Assembly (NCBI RefSeq): GCF_000189635.1
Contig: NW_002476216.1
Span: forward strand, 186,001 to 250,000
Direction of reading: 5' to 3'
DNA: 64,000 nt
Source: Tetrahymena thermophila SB210
Taxonomy: Eukaryota; Ciliophora; Oligohymenophorea; Hymenostomatida; Tetrahymenidae
In this document: in pieces, positions 23,948-36,900 of the stretch
Position numbering within the stretch: position 1 is the stretch's first letter
Layout: each line of letters opens with the position of its first letter
The notes under the pieces: model-generated
Database searches by the model: none
What the model was told of the DNA's origin: nothing
Seen by the model: only the letters and a program-made list of their open reading frames with translations
Made by a program: the position numbers and the translations under genes

Positions 23948-26437
23948 TCAAATACCTAAGTTCTAAATAGAATTAGTCACTTAAGGATCTTCATCACTGT
24001 CATTGTATTCATCATAGTATTGGTGATAATTGTTATCACTAAGATCGTAACCAAACAAAGTTGACTGTTGAGCAGCAAGTCCATGAGTATTGTTGTTATT
24101 ATTGGCAAAGTTATTGATTTAGAATGTGTTGTTTTGACCATATTAGGGATTCTAATATTGCTATTGTTAAATAAGAAGTTAATTTTAGTTCAAAATGTTG
24201 ATATTATATTGTTAATTTTGCATTTGTTATTGCTATTTCATAAGTATTTACTATTATTATTCTAAATTGTTGCTCATGTTATTAGAGCTAGAGAAGTTAG
24301 TATTGATATTATTTTATTATCCAGGAGCTTACTATATTGAGTTTGCACTCTTCGTGAATGAAATGCACAGGTTTCTACCATGGAAAGGTGTATCGTGGAA
24401 AGTTGATATTACTCTTAGAGCATCATCAAGGGTTTCAAATTGAATTAGACACATTTACTTTTTTTCATTAGGAATGAGTTTTAGCATCTTTATTTTTGCA
24501 CCTGAAGAAGAAAAGAAATCTTAAATTAGGTTGTAGTCGAAGAATTCTTTTTTGATGTTAGAAACATGGAGAGTGCTTTTAGGAGCGTACTGCGGAATTC
24601 CCTTTTTATTTTTATATCTGAAGCATTATTGAGGGATTTACAGGACTTATTCTTGTTCGTTATTTTCTCCAGAATGAAGTTTCTTCTTTTGGAGGTCTAT
24701 TTGGTCATATTTGGAGTAATCTATTTTAATTTAAGCATTGTAGTATGGCAAGTTGTTTAAATTTTCTTTGGCTGCGGTTGCTTATGAAGTTTCTTCGAAT
24801 TCTATCAGAGCTTGTCTCTTCTGCTTCATGAAAATAATTTTCACAATATTTCCATAATTGCTAAAAAGGTTATAAAGCATAGATATTTTTAAATCAGGAA
24901 AGTCAAGATGTCTAACAAATAGAACTTTTTTAGCCTCTTAGTCAGCTCCCATTTGCTATTACTAAAGATCAACATCTTCTAAATAGCCTACGTTGCTGGA
25001 GTTGCCATTGAAAAATTAGACATCACGATACTTAGTTCTGAATGCTGAAGGTTAACTGACTTAGACATTTTCATCAACATCAGAGTCATATTATATTTGA
25101 TTAGCATTATTTAAGTTGTTGTTATTTATTGAGTAAGAGGTGGATGAAGGACTCCTGTTAGTGCTACTGTTCAAGGAAATAGGAGGTGGATTGTTTATCA
25201 TCTCTGGCTTATTTATGCCAGGAGTGACATTGAAATAAGGTGATAGAAGAAGAGCGGATTTTTGCATATTTTGCTACATATTTTAATTAATGTGATGCGA
25301 TAAAACTTATTCCTTCTTTTGCAAATCTCTGTAAAGCTATTAAGACATAGTGTTGCGTTAATTAATATTTTGCTATTGTTGAGGCTATTGAGTTGTGTAA
25401 TAAATTTTGGATTCGAATGGAGTGTTATTAGGTTGCATATTAGGATTTCCGTGAATGGTGTGTCTGCTTGTTAGATTACCGCTGTTACCGCCATTGGTGG
25501 TGTATTGAGAATGAGGGTGAATTGAAGTATGATTGTATTGAGATAAATGTAAATTTGACTGCATTTGATAATCAATAGAAGAAATAGAGCTTGGACGAAT
25601 TTATCCATCTAGAAAATGTGATTAATCGAAATTATTGTCCATTTCAGCTGGTACATGATTAGGTAAAAATTGCTAAGAATTAACGTAAGGAGCTCCAAAT
25701 CCTGCAGTTTTATTATTAGCAGGACCAGCAAAACTTTAGTTATTTGGGTTATAATTGTTATAAAAAGCTGAAGGACTGTTAATAGATTATTGAACATTAT
25801 TTTTGCCTGGGTTTAAGAAGCTATTTTAAAAAGCTGCTTGACTGCTTAATTTGGGGTTGATGGTGCTGTTTTACAAAATAGGGTTCTGAGAGTATTATTA
25901 AGTTTCCTAAATGTATTAACAAGTGAAATTAGGATGAGTTGCATAGAAGCTAGTAAAGTCTTAGCCTTCTGAATAATGGTTTTACAAGTCGATTGTTGAG
26001 ATTTAAGCATAATAAACTTGTAAATTTTTTAACAAATTCTTAGTCTTCTAGAAGGAAATTTAGTTTTTTACATAAGTAGCCTCAGATTATGTCATCATTT
26101 CGACAAAGCACTTTGTATTATTTTCTTTTCTTTCAAATATTAAAACACGAATCACTCTCACATAAGACGAAAACATGTCAAAGAGATCCTAGTTTGTCTT
26201 AGCTTCGTTAGTATTGAAAATTACAAGTAACACAGGTGATAGATTTTCGATTGTATTAGCCTTCATGTGGGTTCTGTGCATAGCCTAATCTTCATTTTTC
26301 AAAGACTATTCTTAAGCACTTATTTTTTATTGCTGCTACTGCATAACTGAAGATAACGATTGCTTGGCTTGATTTCCGTTTAAGTGCTATTATATTTGAA
26401 CAGGCTGCGATTTTTGAAGTTTATTTGCCTAAGACAT
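23948..26437 (-). CDS. Three-RRM RNA-binding protein, PTB/hnRNP-L type
   Basis: A single exon of 829 aa, from ATG at 26435-26437 to TGA at 23948-23950. Three RNA-recognition motifs are visible. RRM1 (about 68-145) has VLLVIFNTNE and IRVLIFERKENNTKCFVEM. RRM2 (about 503-590) has KVLFVRHLDFPD and KIIFMKQKRQALIEFE. RRM3 (about 621-700) has STLHVSNIKKEFF and QMCLIQFETLDDA. These have the non-canonical RNP motifs of polypyrimidine-tract-binding and hnRNP-L proteins, and the APKSTLHVSN lead into RRM3 is typical of that family. A long linker (150-500) and the C-terminal tail are rich in Asn, Gln and Ser and are likely disordered; the tail ends with an acidic DEYNDSDED. Role inferred: splicing or mRNA regulation. 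RNA targets are unknown. Confidence 0.9.
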
Positions 26438-29400
26438 AGCCTCAAAGTTACTAAATACAGACAAAAATAAACTAAATAATTTTATTGTTTGTTTATTTAA
26501 TTATTTGTTAATTATTTAATTAGTTCTGAGTCTATCTAAGATCTAAATTTATGTTAATTATTTATTTAATTAATTAATTAATAAATAAACAAAGTAAAAT
26601 TTCAAGCAAGTAAAAAAATTAAATATGTCAAAAAGTCAAAACATGCAAACATGCCTAAGCCTAAATAAAATTCCTATCAAAATTCAAATTGAATGTCAAA
26701 ATATCCAAAATTCTAAAAAATAATCAACTTAACTAAGTTGAAAGAAAATTTTTAAGTATTCTAAAATTTTAAGCTAATAAATGGCTGTAAAATTAGTTCT
26801 AATTAACACCACCTCCTTTTGCTCGATTGCTTAATTGCTTAAGGAGACTTTTGCCAAAAATAGCTTTTAATTATTTCTCATCTATTTATAAAAAAGAAGG
26901 AGGGTTCTGCTAAAAAAAATAGCTTTTGCAAAAGCTTGAGATTATTAGCTTGATGTTAGAATAAGAAGCTTGATTTGGAGTAGAAATTTTAGGAGAAAAA
27001 TAGTATTTTAAGATATTTGATGCAGATAAAAATAACTAGAAAAATATTCATATTTTTTTTCAATAATTTAAGGATAAATAATGTAAGGAAAATTAGTACT
27101 ACTGTGACTTGGTATAAACACCTGATGCTCTTTCTTTCTTTTATTTGTTAATTTATTTATTTATGAACTTATTTATTTATTTATTTATTTATTGATTTGT
27201 TTGTTTTGATAATTAATTAATTTTTTGAAAAATAAAAATTTGAATATGATAATGAGTTTTGATATAATTTTTGGTTTGTTTGTAATAATTTATTTTTTTT
27301 TGCTAATTTTTAATTTTTTGGTAATACTCTTTGAATAAACTGAGGATAGCTATTCAAGTAATGAAATAACTCAGAGTAAAAGAGCTTTCACTGAAATTGA
27401 GAATAGCTACCTAACTACGCTTTTTATAAAATGATAGAATAAGCTGTTTTCATTTATTGAATCTATCTAAAATCTTGCTCTGTTTTATCCTTAAAATATT
27501 ACTGTGAAATTCTTTATTTTCTTTATCTCAGGGGGATTTTTTGGCAATTTACGTTTCGAGTTATCAAACTTAAATAAAAGACAGCTTTACGAAGCTGTAA
27601 AATTTTATCACTCCAAAAAATTTGCCAATCGCTTTCAAGCTTTTAAACTGGTATTTATGAGGCAAGCAGGCAGTGTATTTAGTTAACTTAGCATAATTTG
27701 AGATGTATTTACTTCAATTAAAAAATAATGTCGTTTGTATTGCATCCAAATAATCAATTAATTAATGTATTTATTTATTAATAGCTCTTTTATTGTGTCG
27801 CAGTACACATTTATAACTGCTATTTCTAAAATATATATTAAAATATTTTTAAGGCTAGGTCAAATAATTCAGCCCTAGGCATGTTGGCTTGATATAGATA
27901 GTGAGAGCGTTAAGCCTCAAAACATAAAATAAATTAATGTAAATTTTGTACTTTCTCCTTTTTTCTCTTTTAATTACTTCTTGACTTTATTTGCTTTTTT
28001 TAGGCGACGATCTTTCAAATTAACTCTAAATTCTTAATTTATTTATACACTTCTTCTTATTTTGTGAAAGCTATCTTTGATTTCGATTTACTTTCTTTAT
28101 TTCCTCTTTTTTACTATTTTTTGTTTAGAAATCTTTATCAAATCAATATTAAGCTTAAACTCAATCTATTTATCAATCTATCTATCTTTAATTGGCGCAT
28201 ATATATCAGTGCATGTATGAGTAATGTAGGTATGCTTGCTTTCTTACAGAATATTATTCAAATATAAAATCATTCAGTCAAATAGCATTTCAATCAATCA
28301 ATCAATCCTACCTACCTACCTATCTACATTCTAATTAAAAGCCAAATAACAAGAAACTTAATTAATTAATAAATTGCTCAATCAATAATTTGCGATTGAA
28401 TTTATTTTTCTTCTTCTCCTTCTTCAGTACTTATCTTATCTTTTCTATTTGATCCTTTTTAATATCATTCATTTCTTAGATTCTTCAATTTTATTCTTTC
28501 TTTATTTCTCTCTTGCTTACTTGTTTGCTTGCTTGCTTACTTGCACACCTGTTCATATATTGATTTTAGTAAGCTCTTTTAATAGTCTTAACATCCCTTT
28601 ATTGCTTTGAAAGCATATATCTGCTATTCAAATTTACTTGATCAAAAATCTATCTGTTTATCTATTTATCTAACTTACTAACTAATTAACCATATCTCAT
28701 ATAAAAATTAATCAATTAAATTTTTTCTTTATCAAATGAATGAATGGATTCTCTTTTATTTTCTGGTCAAATAAAAAAATCAACTAGCAATATAAATAAA
28801 TAAATAATTTGCAAATTCATTTTGTATTCCCATAAAACTTGAAAAAATAAAGAATGAATGAATGATTATTTCTTATTAAACTAGGCTATGAAAATTTTCT
28901 TAATGCTAATTTTATATAGACTAAAATAGAAGGAATTGAATTTAAAATTACTTCAACTCTGTTAGATTTTTTGCTCATTTATTCACGTGAATTATAAGGA
29001 AAGGTGTACAGAAAATTCACAAATGTAAATTTTCTCAAGTTCAATATTAGAATAGATTTAATTATTTTCTATGAACTGCTTCACTTAACCAAATTCCTAA
29101 TTTCATTTAATTTTTGATCTTTGTTTGTTTTTCCATAATTGAGTTTTATATACCAAAAAACACCACATAAAAAATCAAAAAAAAAGAATTGATTTCAACT
29201 GCAAATAAAAATCAATATTTAAAATAGAAGATTTTTTTTTGTTTTGTAATTTCCTTATCTTTTCTGCTTTATTTATCAAAATATCTTTAATTTATATATT
29301 AAATAGCCTATAAAAAAGTATAGTTTATTTTATGTCTAAATAAGAATTGTATTTTAAATTTGTTCCTTATTTCTCTACATTTTTTAGAATGAACACAACT

Positions 29401-32400
29401 TTTTCTATTCTTTCATTAATGGATTTAATACCATAATATTCATAACAAGAAGACAAATTAATTGTTTTGTTACATCCGTGTTTAATGAACAAAATTATAA
29501 ATAAATTGATTAGTAATATATAACTATCAAATAAATAAATAAACAACATCAAATAAAATAATTAAACTAGTATACCATCCAAAAAGCAACTTCAAATAGA
29601 TAAACAACTTAATAAAAAAAACAATTCCCTGCCACAGAATTTTTACTGATAATAATTAATTTTGTGGTAAATCAATTAAACAAATTTGTTTGGTTATTTT
29701 ATAATTTTGATAAATTCTTCTTGCTAAATAGTTTACTTACAAGAATTTTATTGACAAAAGTGAAAATTGTTTTTAAATACTTGAAATAGAAAATTACTTT
29801 TATTTAAATGAATTTTGAACATTAAATTATGATTTGATTGCGCTATAGATTCATTAATTTAAAACTGACCTAATCCTCTTAATTGTAATCAATTAAAAAT
29901 CTCCCTGAAATAGCTCACTGATTGCTGAGCATAAATTTTATTAACAGCTAAAGTTTTTTATTTAGATAATTTTAATGATTTATCCGGTTTTTATAATTTA
30001 GAACAATATTTTATTGATAAAGAACATTCTGAGAATATTTTCATAAGCTAATTTTCAAGCAAGGTGGTGAAAAATATCAAGAAAAAAATACAATTGTAAA
30101 TTTTATGAAATTCAATTTTGCTACTGTGAAAGCAAGTGGATACAATTTAAATTTAAATTCTTTTATTTGAGCAATTTTACTAGAAAAATACTAAAATACA
30201 ACTAAATTCAAAGGGAATTCTGATTTATCCTAATCTCTTTAGAGGAACTTACAAGTATCTAAAAATGTCATTATCATCATAAAAACTGATGATTTTGACA
30301 AACTAATTCTCCCTTAAACAATAAAAAATTTAATTTTCATTCTATTTTTAAAAGTAGATTATAAAATTTAGTAGTAATTATCTAGTATAAATGCATCGCT
30401 CCTATTCTAAATAGTATATTTATTTAAAATGCAATCTTATTTTATATATGCAAGATAATAAATAGCTTAACAAATAAACAAACAAGCAAGCAAATAAACT
30501 GATAAAATTATAAAACAATTTAATAAAATAAAATTCAACTAAAATTTTTATCTTTCAACTTCTTAAATCATATTAAAATCTCTTTTTTTGTAATTTAAAT
30601 GTGTTTTATATAAATCTTTAAAAATAAATTTTTACTTTTTTTATTAGTTTATTAACTAATTCTCTTAAAAAAATTGATTAGATTCTAACAAAAACAGTAT
30701 TTTTGTAAATTGTCTTTTAGATTACTGTCATGAGTGAAATAGCCATTTCAAGAAGTATGATAATAGGATATTTTATTTTTATTTGGCTTTACTTTTATTA
30801 ATATCATATTAGAAAGTATAAAATTAGGATTAAAGGTGCTCTTGAATATTACAATTACAATAGTACTAACTAAACTTTTAGAGATTATTATTTATTTTGG
30901 TAACTATTGCTTACTAACTTCTCTACACACAAACAAATCTTTGTTTCTAATTTTAATTATATTTTCACTTTTTCAACTCGATTATGAATTATTTCGTAAT
31001 AGTCATAATCATGTTATGACGAAATAAGCAAAGAATAAATGTGTGAATGATCTAAAACAATTCCCTATTAATTAAAAAAGCAAAAATCTAAACTTTAAAA
31101 ATGTGAATAATAGATTTTTTATTTTAAAAACCAAACAAATTTTTTTTTTGTTGTAAAAATGCATTTTGATTTTTTTTTACTTAAAAATGTTTAAAATTAA
31201 TTTATCATTATTATTATTATTAATTTATCATAAAAGGTGTATTTAAGTATTAAATATTTTTATATTTATGGATAAATTTTTTAATTTAATAAAAAAACAT
31301 CAAAAAAAAAACTTTCTCATAAAAAATACTGTTTTAAACATTTCAATTTTTTTATATAAAATACATAAAAGTAAAGAATTAATGTTTTAATTTTTAATGA
31401 TTAAAATGTTATAAATTTAGCTATTGAAAGAAATATTTGATATTTTAATATTTCAAAGAGAGGCTTATTAGATAGATAGATGGTATAAAATCTATTCTTT
31501 ACTAATAGCTTATCCTATAATTTTAATCTTTATATTATTTTGAGATAAACATTTCATTTATTATGTAATTATAGGTAGGTAGAATATTTCATTCTTGCAA
31601 AAGCAAAAAATATTTTATTTAATTAAAAATGATTTCACCTAAAAAACATCATTTATTATATTAAATTTATTTTTGTAGTTCTAATCTAGTGAAATAATTC
31701 TACTAAAAATTTTATTTTTATTTATTTATATATTTATTTTTAAAGATAGATAGAATAAATTTGATAAAACTTCAACTAAAATTAAATATAATAAATAAAA
31801 GCAATCCATTTATTTTACTTTAAACTTTAAAATATTTAAAAATTATTTTATTAAAAACTGTTATGAATTTTTTTTTTTCATTTAATTTTATATCGAGATA
31901 ATTAAGTAAACATTTTTGTTTATGAAATTAATTTTATTCATTTAAAATTAATTGTTAAATAAGTTTGTTTCTAATTAATTATTTAAATCTTTAAAGAAAA
32001 CTCATTTCACTAAGTAAAATATTGTAAAAAGATGCTAATTTTATTATAATAAATTTAATTTATTTTGTTTATTTAACAAGGATTGAGTTACTTACTATTG
32101 ATTATTCTCTTCTAAAATATGGAGGTAATAATAATTAATTTAATTTTAAATAAAACCATTAAAATTTAATCATTTATTAAAAGAAAAACTATCTTTGAAA
32201 AGTAAATGTTTTAAGTTGGTTTTACAAGAAACTATGATGCTAAATACAGAGATAAAGATAAAAATAAACAAAAGATTCTAAAATAATATTTATTTATTAT
32301 ACAGATCTATAAAAATAAAAAAAACAATTTCTTGTCAATTGGCAAGAGTTTTCTCAAAGAATTTGGAAATTTTTTGCTTATTATTTACAAAAAAATCTAT

Positions 32401-32714
32401 ATATTTTTGTTGATTGACTTTGAAAAAATATATATTATTAGATATTTTTAATATAATTTGTATAAAAATTATATTCTTTTTTTATGAATTTTATCAATGT
32501 TCAATAAAATTTACAAGGATTAGAATAATATTTATTTTAATTGTTAAATTAATGTTATTTTAATAATTTATTGAAGGTTAATTTAATAATGAAATGAAGG
32601 TTTATTTTAATAGAGGAATTGAGAAGTATTAGAAAAAATACACCTTAGTATGTAAATAAATATAATAGTAATAAAAATAATAATAATTATGATGATAAAG
32701 TATAAATTTGTATA
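26438..32714. other. Long intergenic region, no convincing gene
   Basis: About 6.3 kb. Short frames (27504-27686, 28064-28267, 30836-31027 plus; 29367-29552 minus) have no family signal. Structured patches: a perfect 16-bp palindrome AGCTTTTGCAAAAGCT at 26921-26936; an inverted repeat GGATAGCTATTC (27344-27355) with GAATAGCTACC (27401-27411); a hairpin ACAGCTTTACGAAGCTGT at 27581-27598; and a stem-closed GC-richer block at 27847-27922. A microsatellite of TCAA then CTAC units is at 28291-28325. Confidence 0.55.
27847..27922 (+). ncRNA. Possible small structured RNA (strand not certain)
   Basis: A 76-nt block clearly GC-richer than its surroundings. Its ends pair as TTTTAAGGCT with AGCCTCAAAA, ten positions with one A-C mismatch. 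Inside are GCCCTAGGC and GTTGGC. It lacks a T-loop GTTCRA motif, so it is not a tRNA, and it has no C/D boxes. No RNA family was recognised. Confidence 0.25.
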
Positions 32715-33629
32715 ATGGTGTGCTAGAAATCTAAGGAAGTAGCAAGCAAAGGCTAAAATTCTGATGCTAAAAAATATAGGCATTTCCTACCAAGAAGTAC
32801 TGGTTTAAACAAGCCATTTAATATCGTTTTAGCAAAAAAAGCAGATGAAGCAGTCTGCTTAAAATAAGCAAAGCCAGAGAATTAGAGCGAGGTAAATATA
32901 AGAGCAACTTATAAACATGAAACGAAATTACATTCGTAATAGAGTCATAAGTTAAGAAATGGATTTAGCTGGAGCAAATAAAACAGATTTTACTGCCAAA
33001 AAGTAGCTTCCTATTTCATACTTCATATATTATTGAGAGCTGTACCCTTTTTCTTAGATTAAAAGCACATGAATACTTCTGTCCATTATCAAGTGAAAGT
33101 CAGACTGGCATACTATAATCCTAAAAGCCTAAAGGATATATATGGATATATGTAGGTAGGTAGATAGATAGATAGAAAGAAAGATATGTATGCATTTATG
33201 TAAGAAAGAAAATCTACTTGCTCAAAGATGTGTGTGTGTTTGTTTGTTCTTTTTGTTTGGTTTTTCTTTGTTTTTTCGTTTTTTTTTTAAGAAGCAAAGA
33301 GACTGAAATCAAAAACAGGCTTGCCAAAAGTGAACTCATCCGGGAGGGAAGGAAGACTTCTTCAGAAACCCAGAGGAAAGACAAAGGAGCTTATTTCCAT
33401 TAGAATGAATGAACAAATAGCAGCTGATTTAGAGAAGCCTTTTAGTTTTTAGTAAGAGACTTGCTAGAAACTGAAAGTCTTGCAAAAAAGGTTTCCGAGA
33501 TACCGCAGAAACACAGGAAAGAAGTAAGATAATCTCTTTGTGAGCTAGAGGTTGTTTGTTTGTTTCTTTGTTTGTTTGTTTTGGTTCTTTTTTCGTTTTT
33601 TGTTTTTTTTTTTTAGAGAACATTTTTGA
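32715..33629 (+). CDS. Unexplained 304-codon open frame in a compositional island
   Basis: With only TGA as stop, a frame is open from ATG 32715-32717 to TGA 33627-33629 (304 aa). The first 120 residues have ordinary, Lys-rich composition (for example NIVLAKKADEAVC and NGFSWSKQNRFYCQKVASYF). The later part crosses two G/T tracts and reads as Phe/Cys/Val runs such as CVCLFVLFVWFFFVF and CFFVCLFWFFFRFLFFF, which could be membrane segments or only translated simple repeat. A tetranucleotide run (TAGG/GATA, 33152-33182) also lies inside. The DNA is less AT-rich than its flanks. No domain was recognised. It may be a real gene, a decayed mobile element, or a chance frame in repeat DNA. Confidence 0.25.
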
Positions 33630-33992
33630 GATTCAGAAGGAGGGAAATTTGCTAAAAAACATTTTATTCTTTGAGTGTTTTTTGTGTTTTTTGGGGTTTT
33701 TTTTGTTTCTTTTTTGTTTCTTTTTTTTTAAAAAGCTTTTCAGAGCATTGGCTGATTGGTATCTGAGCAAATTCTCTTCTCTCAAAAATTAGCAAGTAGA
33801 TCTGAGGCCAGTTAAATATGAGCAGTCACGAACATTTCAAGAAAGTATTCGAATAGTGTATTCCCAATTCCAGTTAAAACCAGAAAAGTAAAAAAAATCA
33901 CAACATTTTTTTTGTTTTTTTGGTTTTTTTTGTTTTTGTTTGTTTGTTTTTTTGTTTTTTTTTTGTTTTTTTTGTTTTTTTGTTTTTTTTTT
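33229..33992. repeat. Degenerate repeat cluster with strand-asymmetric G/T tracts
   Basis: Four tracts in which the plus strand is almost only T with G every 3-8 bases lie at about 33229-33291, 33549-33616, 33669-33732 and 33908-33992. Between them related sequence recurs, such as CAGAAACCCAGAGGAAAGAC (33363-33382) and CAGAAACACAGGAAAG (33506-33521), and GGGAGGGAAGG with GGAGGGAAATTT. This suggests a decayed tandem duplication of units of some 150-320 bp. Function is unknown. Confidence 0.7.
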
Positions 33993-36900
33993 TCTTAATT
34001 TACAAATAAGTTTATGATTAATTAATTATGATGAAATGTTGCAGATGATTTTGGTTATTTTAAATTACTGATTACGCATGAAATAGACAAAAATCTTACT
34101 TTAATTATAAAAAATATATTTATTTGAACAGCTCATCAAAAATTGAAATTTTCTTAAAAGAAAATTAGTTTGTTAGTTAGTTAGTTATTTACTAGCCACA
34201 AAGCGAGAATTTTATAATATCTGATATTAATTATAATAATTATTATAATAATAATTCTATTGATTTCAAATTAATTTCATCATCAGATTCCATCAATCTA
34301 TGTTTTATGATGTCATAAATTGACTTATTTATACTATCAATTCATTAAGTTGATTGATAATCAATCATTCACATTCACATTTATTCAGCTTTTATTTCTT
34401 TCAAATAAAAATGGTTTTCATAATTTCCTTTTAAATAAAAAATAGCTTTACTTGACTGTTAATTATTTAATTTTTTATAGGCATTCTCTCATTTTTCGTC
34501 AGATTTTGTTGAACATTTTTTCGTGAATTGATAAAAAATTATTCAAAAAGGTTAGCTAGCTTTTAATGGACTATAAATAGATAGGTTATAACTTAGTTCA
34601 AGTTGATTTTAACGAAGTACACAAAAAAATTTTGTATTTTATAATAAAATATTGAGTTGAAACCATAATATTTGTATTGAAAATAACTAAAATATGATGA
34701 TTCATTCTACTTAATGCTATAAAAAATGATAGTTTAAATAAAATTCAGTTAAAAAATTGGAAGAAACTAAGACTATTTTGAAAATTTATATTGATTCAAG
34801 AATAGAAGCGAGGCTAAGAGAATTATTTTGTGTAAATTGTATAAATTGTTATCAAATAAATATATGTGTCCCCCTCCTTATTAAGCAAACAGAAATTTGA
34901 TAAAATGATATTCCAAATTACACGGTTATTATTGAGCTGAACTTTTTCAAGCAAGAGTTAAACTCTCCTTAATTTGGTTTACTAAACATAAAAAACATAT
35001 TTTGCAACTTCTACTTTAAAAACTAATACACCATCTTTATACTATAAATGGCAGGTAAAAAAAGTAATCAAATCAAATAAGCTAAGAAACCAAATAAGAT
35101 TATTTCCCAGCTCAAAATTGATTGATTGATTGATTAACTATTTTAACAACAGTAAAAAGTGTTTAGTTAGATTGATTTTATCAAAAGGTAATAAATAAAA
35201 CCCAACAACACAAACAACTAGATGGGAAAAATAAAAATTAGCTGAATTATAAAAGGAGAAAGATGAATTTTCATTCTAAAAATAAAAAGGAATTGGGTCT
35301 CATCAAAATAATTAGGACGGATCCATAAAAACAAGCTAAGAAATTTTTAATAATTATCATAGATTGATTATATTCAGATAATAATAACTTTTTTGTAAAA
35401 ACCATTATAAAATTTAATGCGTTTACAATTCTTTTATTAATTACCATACAAATTTTTGAACACTCTTAATTTTCAAATTTATTTCGTTAATCAAGACAGA
35501 CAATAATTATAAATTTCATTATTAATGCTTTGTATTAGTGGGTTTTGTTTAAATTCATTTAAATATTGTTTTAATGATCTTTCATTATGTTTTACATGTG
35601 TTGTTTGATATTTGTAAATAAAACCTTTCATTTTTATAAAAAGTTTACTAAAAATCTCCATGTCTTTTGGAGAGAGAAAATACATTTGAATTTAGTTCTA
35701 TTTGAATTTTAAAATTACTATTTTAGATGTAAATTTTATCTGTATGCGTTTCAGAGATGACAACATAAACAAACACATAAAACCACTTAAATTTCTCTTA
35801 ACTGAAATCCATCCAAATTTCAGTGACAAACCTTTAAACAAACGTTATTAAATGTTATTACTTTCTATTTAATATTTATAAAATAATTCTAATATAAATC
35901 AATAGGATTAAATGGTTAGTAGTAAGTATATGATGAAGCTGAGAAATTCAAAATTAGATGATCTCTATGAGACCATTGCTCTCTACTCCTTTTGAAGAAT
36001 AAATAAAATTTATTCGGGTCCTATTTATTGATTGTATTAGTTGATTGACTGACTGACTAATTGATTGAGGTTGAGATGAAAGAACAGATTTTAGAATACA
36101 GAAGGAAAATAAGAATAATATTAAATTTTATATTAAATGCAAATTAAACTCAGCTTCTACTGTCCACATAATATGCATGGCTAAAATGTAGTCTAATATT
36201 TTAAAGTTAGACAGCTTGCCATTTAATGTTTTTAATTACAAGTGAAATAATTCAAGTATCGTTTAAGATTGAGTTTTTCAACAATTATATTATAGTAGAT
36301 TTATACAAGCAAAAAGTATTTAGAAACACCATTTGTAAGAAATAATTTATATTTATAATTTTCAAGTATTATCTATTTCTATTTAATTTCTATCAGATTT
36401 TTCTATTTAGCTATTATTCTTAATTAATAGAATCAATTTTTCCATAATTTGTCATCTAGAAACCTAATGAAAATAATAATATTCTTTATTCATTCAAATT
36501 TATTTAGTTTTTTCACAAATGCCTTTCGTTAAAATATTTTAAATTTTATGTAAATCAAGAAATTTTTTAGAGTTAAAACAAAACATAAAGGAAATATCAT
36601 TTGAATAAATTAATAGTATTGATAGAAATTTGTCAAAAATTTTGATTATTTAAGAGATTTTTTATAAGCTATCAATTAAATTCAAAAAAAATAATTGAAA
36701 AGGTCTCTATTTATCTATAACATCAATTTTCAGGCATGTTAAAAAAAAATGTATTTATTTAAATCTATGTTTCGATAGTCAAGTTTGTTATATTTTTAGA
36801 GAACTTTCATTATTTGAATGTTTGTGTATTCTTCTTATTGGTAAATTGAAAAATAATTTACATTCTTTTAAAATATATTTTCAAAATAATGATGAAATGT

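Noticed and set aside
24068-24760. Plus-strand frames at 24068-24265 and 24566-24760
   Set aside because: They are antisense to the C-terminal part of the three-RRM gene, which is continuous and motif-bearing on the minus strand.
27847-27922. tRNA gene
   Set aside because: It has the right size and a closing stem but lacks the T-loop GTTCRA motif, a D arm and an anticodon arm.
33686-33700. Telomere-like G4T2 sequence
   Set aside because: Only one GGGGTT occurs, inside a G/T tract, with no tandem repetition.
33218-33792. Short plus and minus frames across the G/T tracts
   Set aside because: Phe/Leu/Cys or Lys/Gln/Thr runs are simple translation of the tracts, with no other support.
34024-34072. 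Second possible C/D snoRNA (ATGATGA ... CTGA)
   Set aside because: Box spacing is short and no terminal stem closes it.
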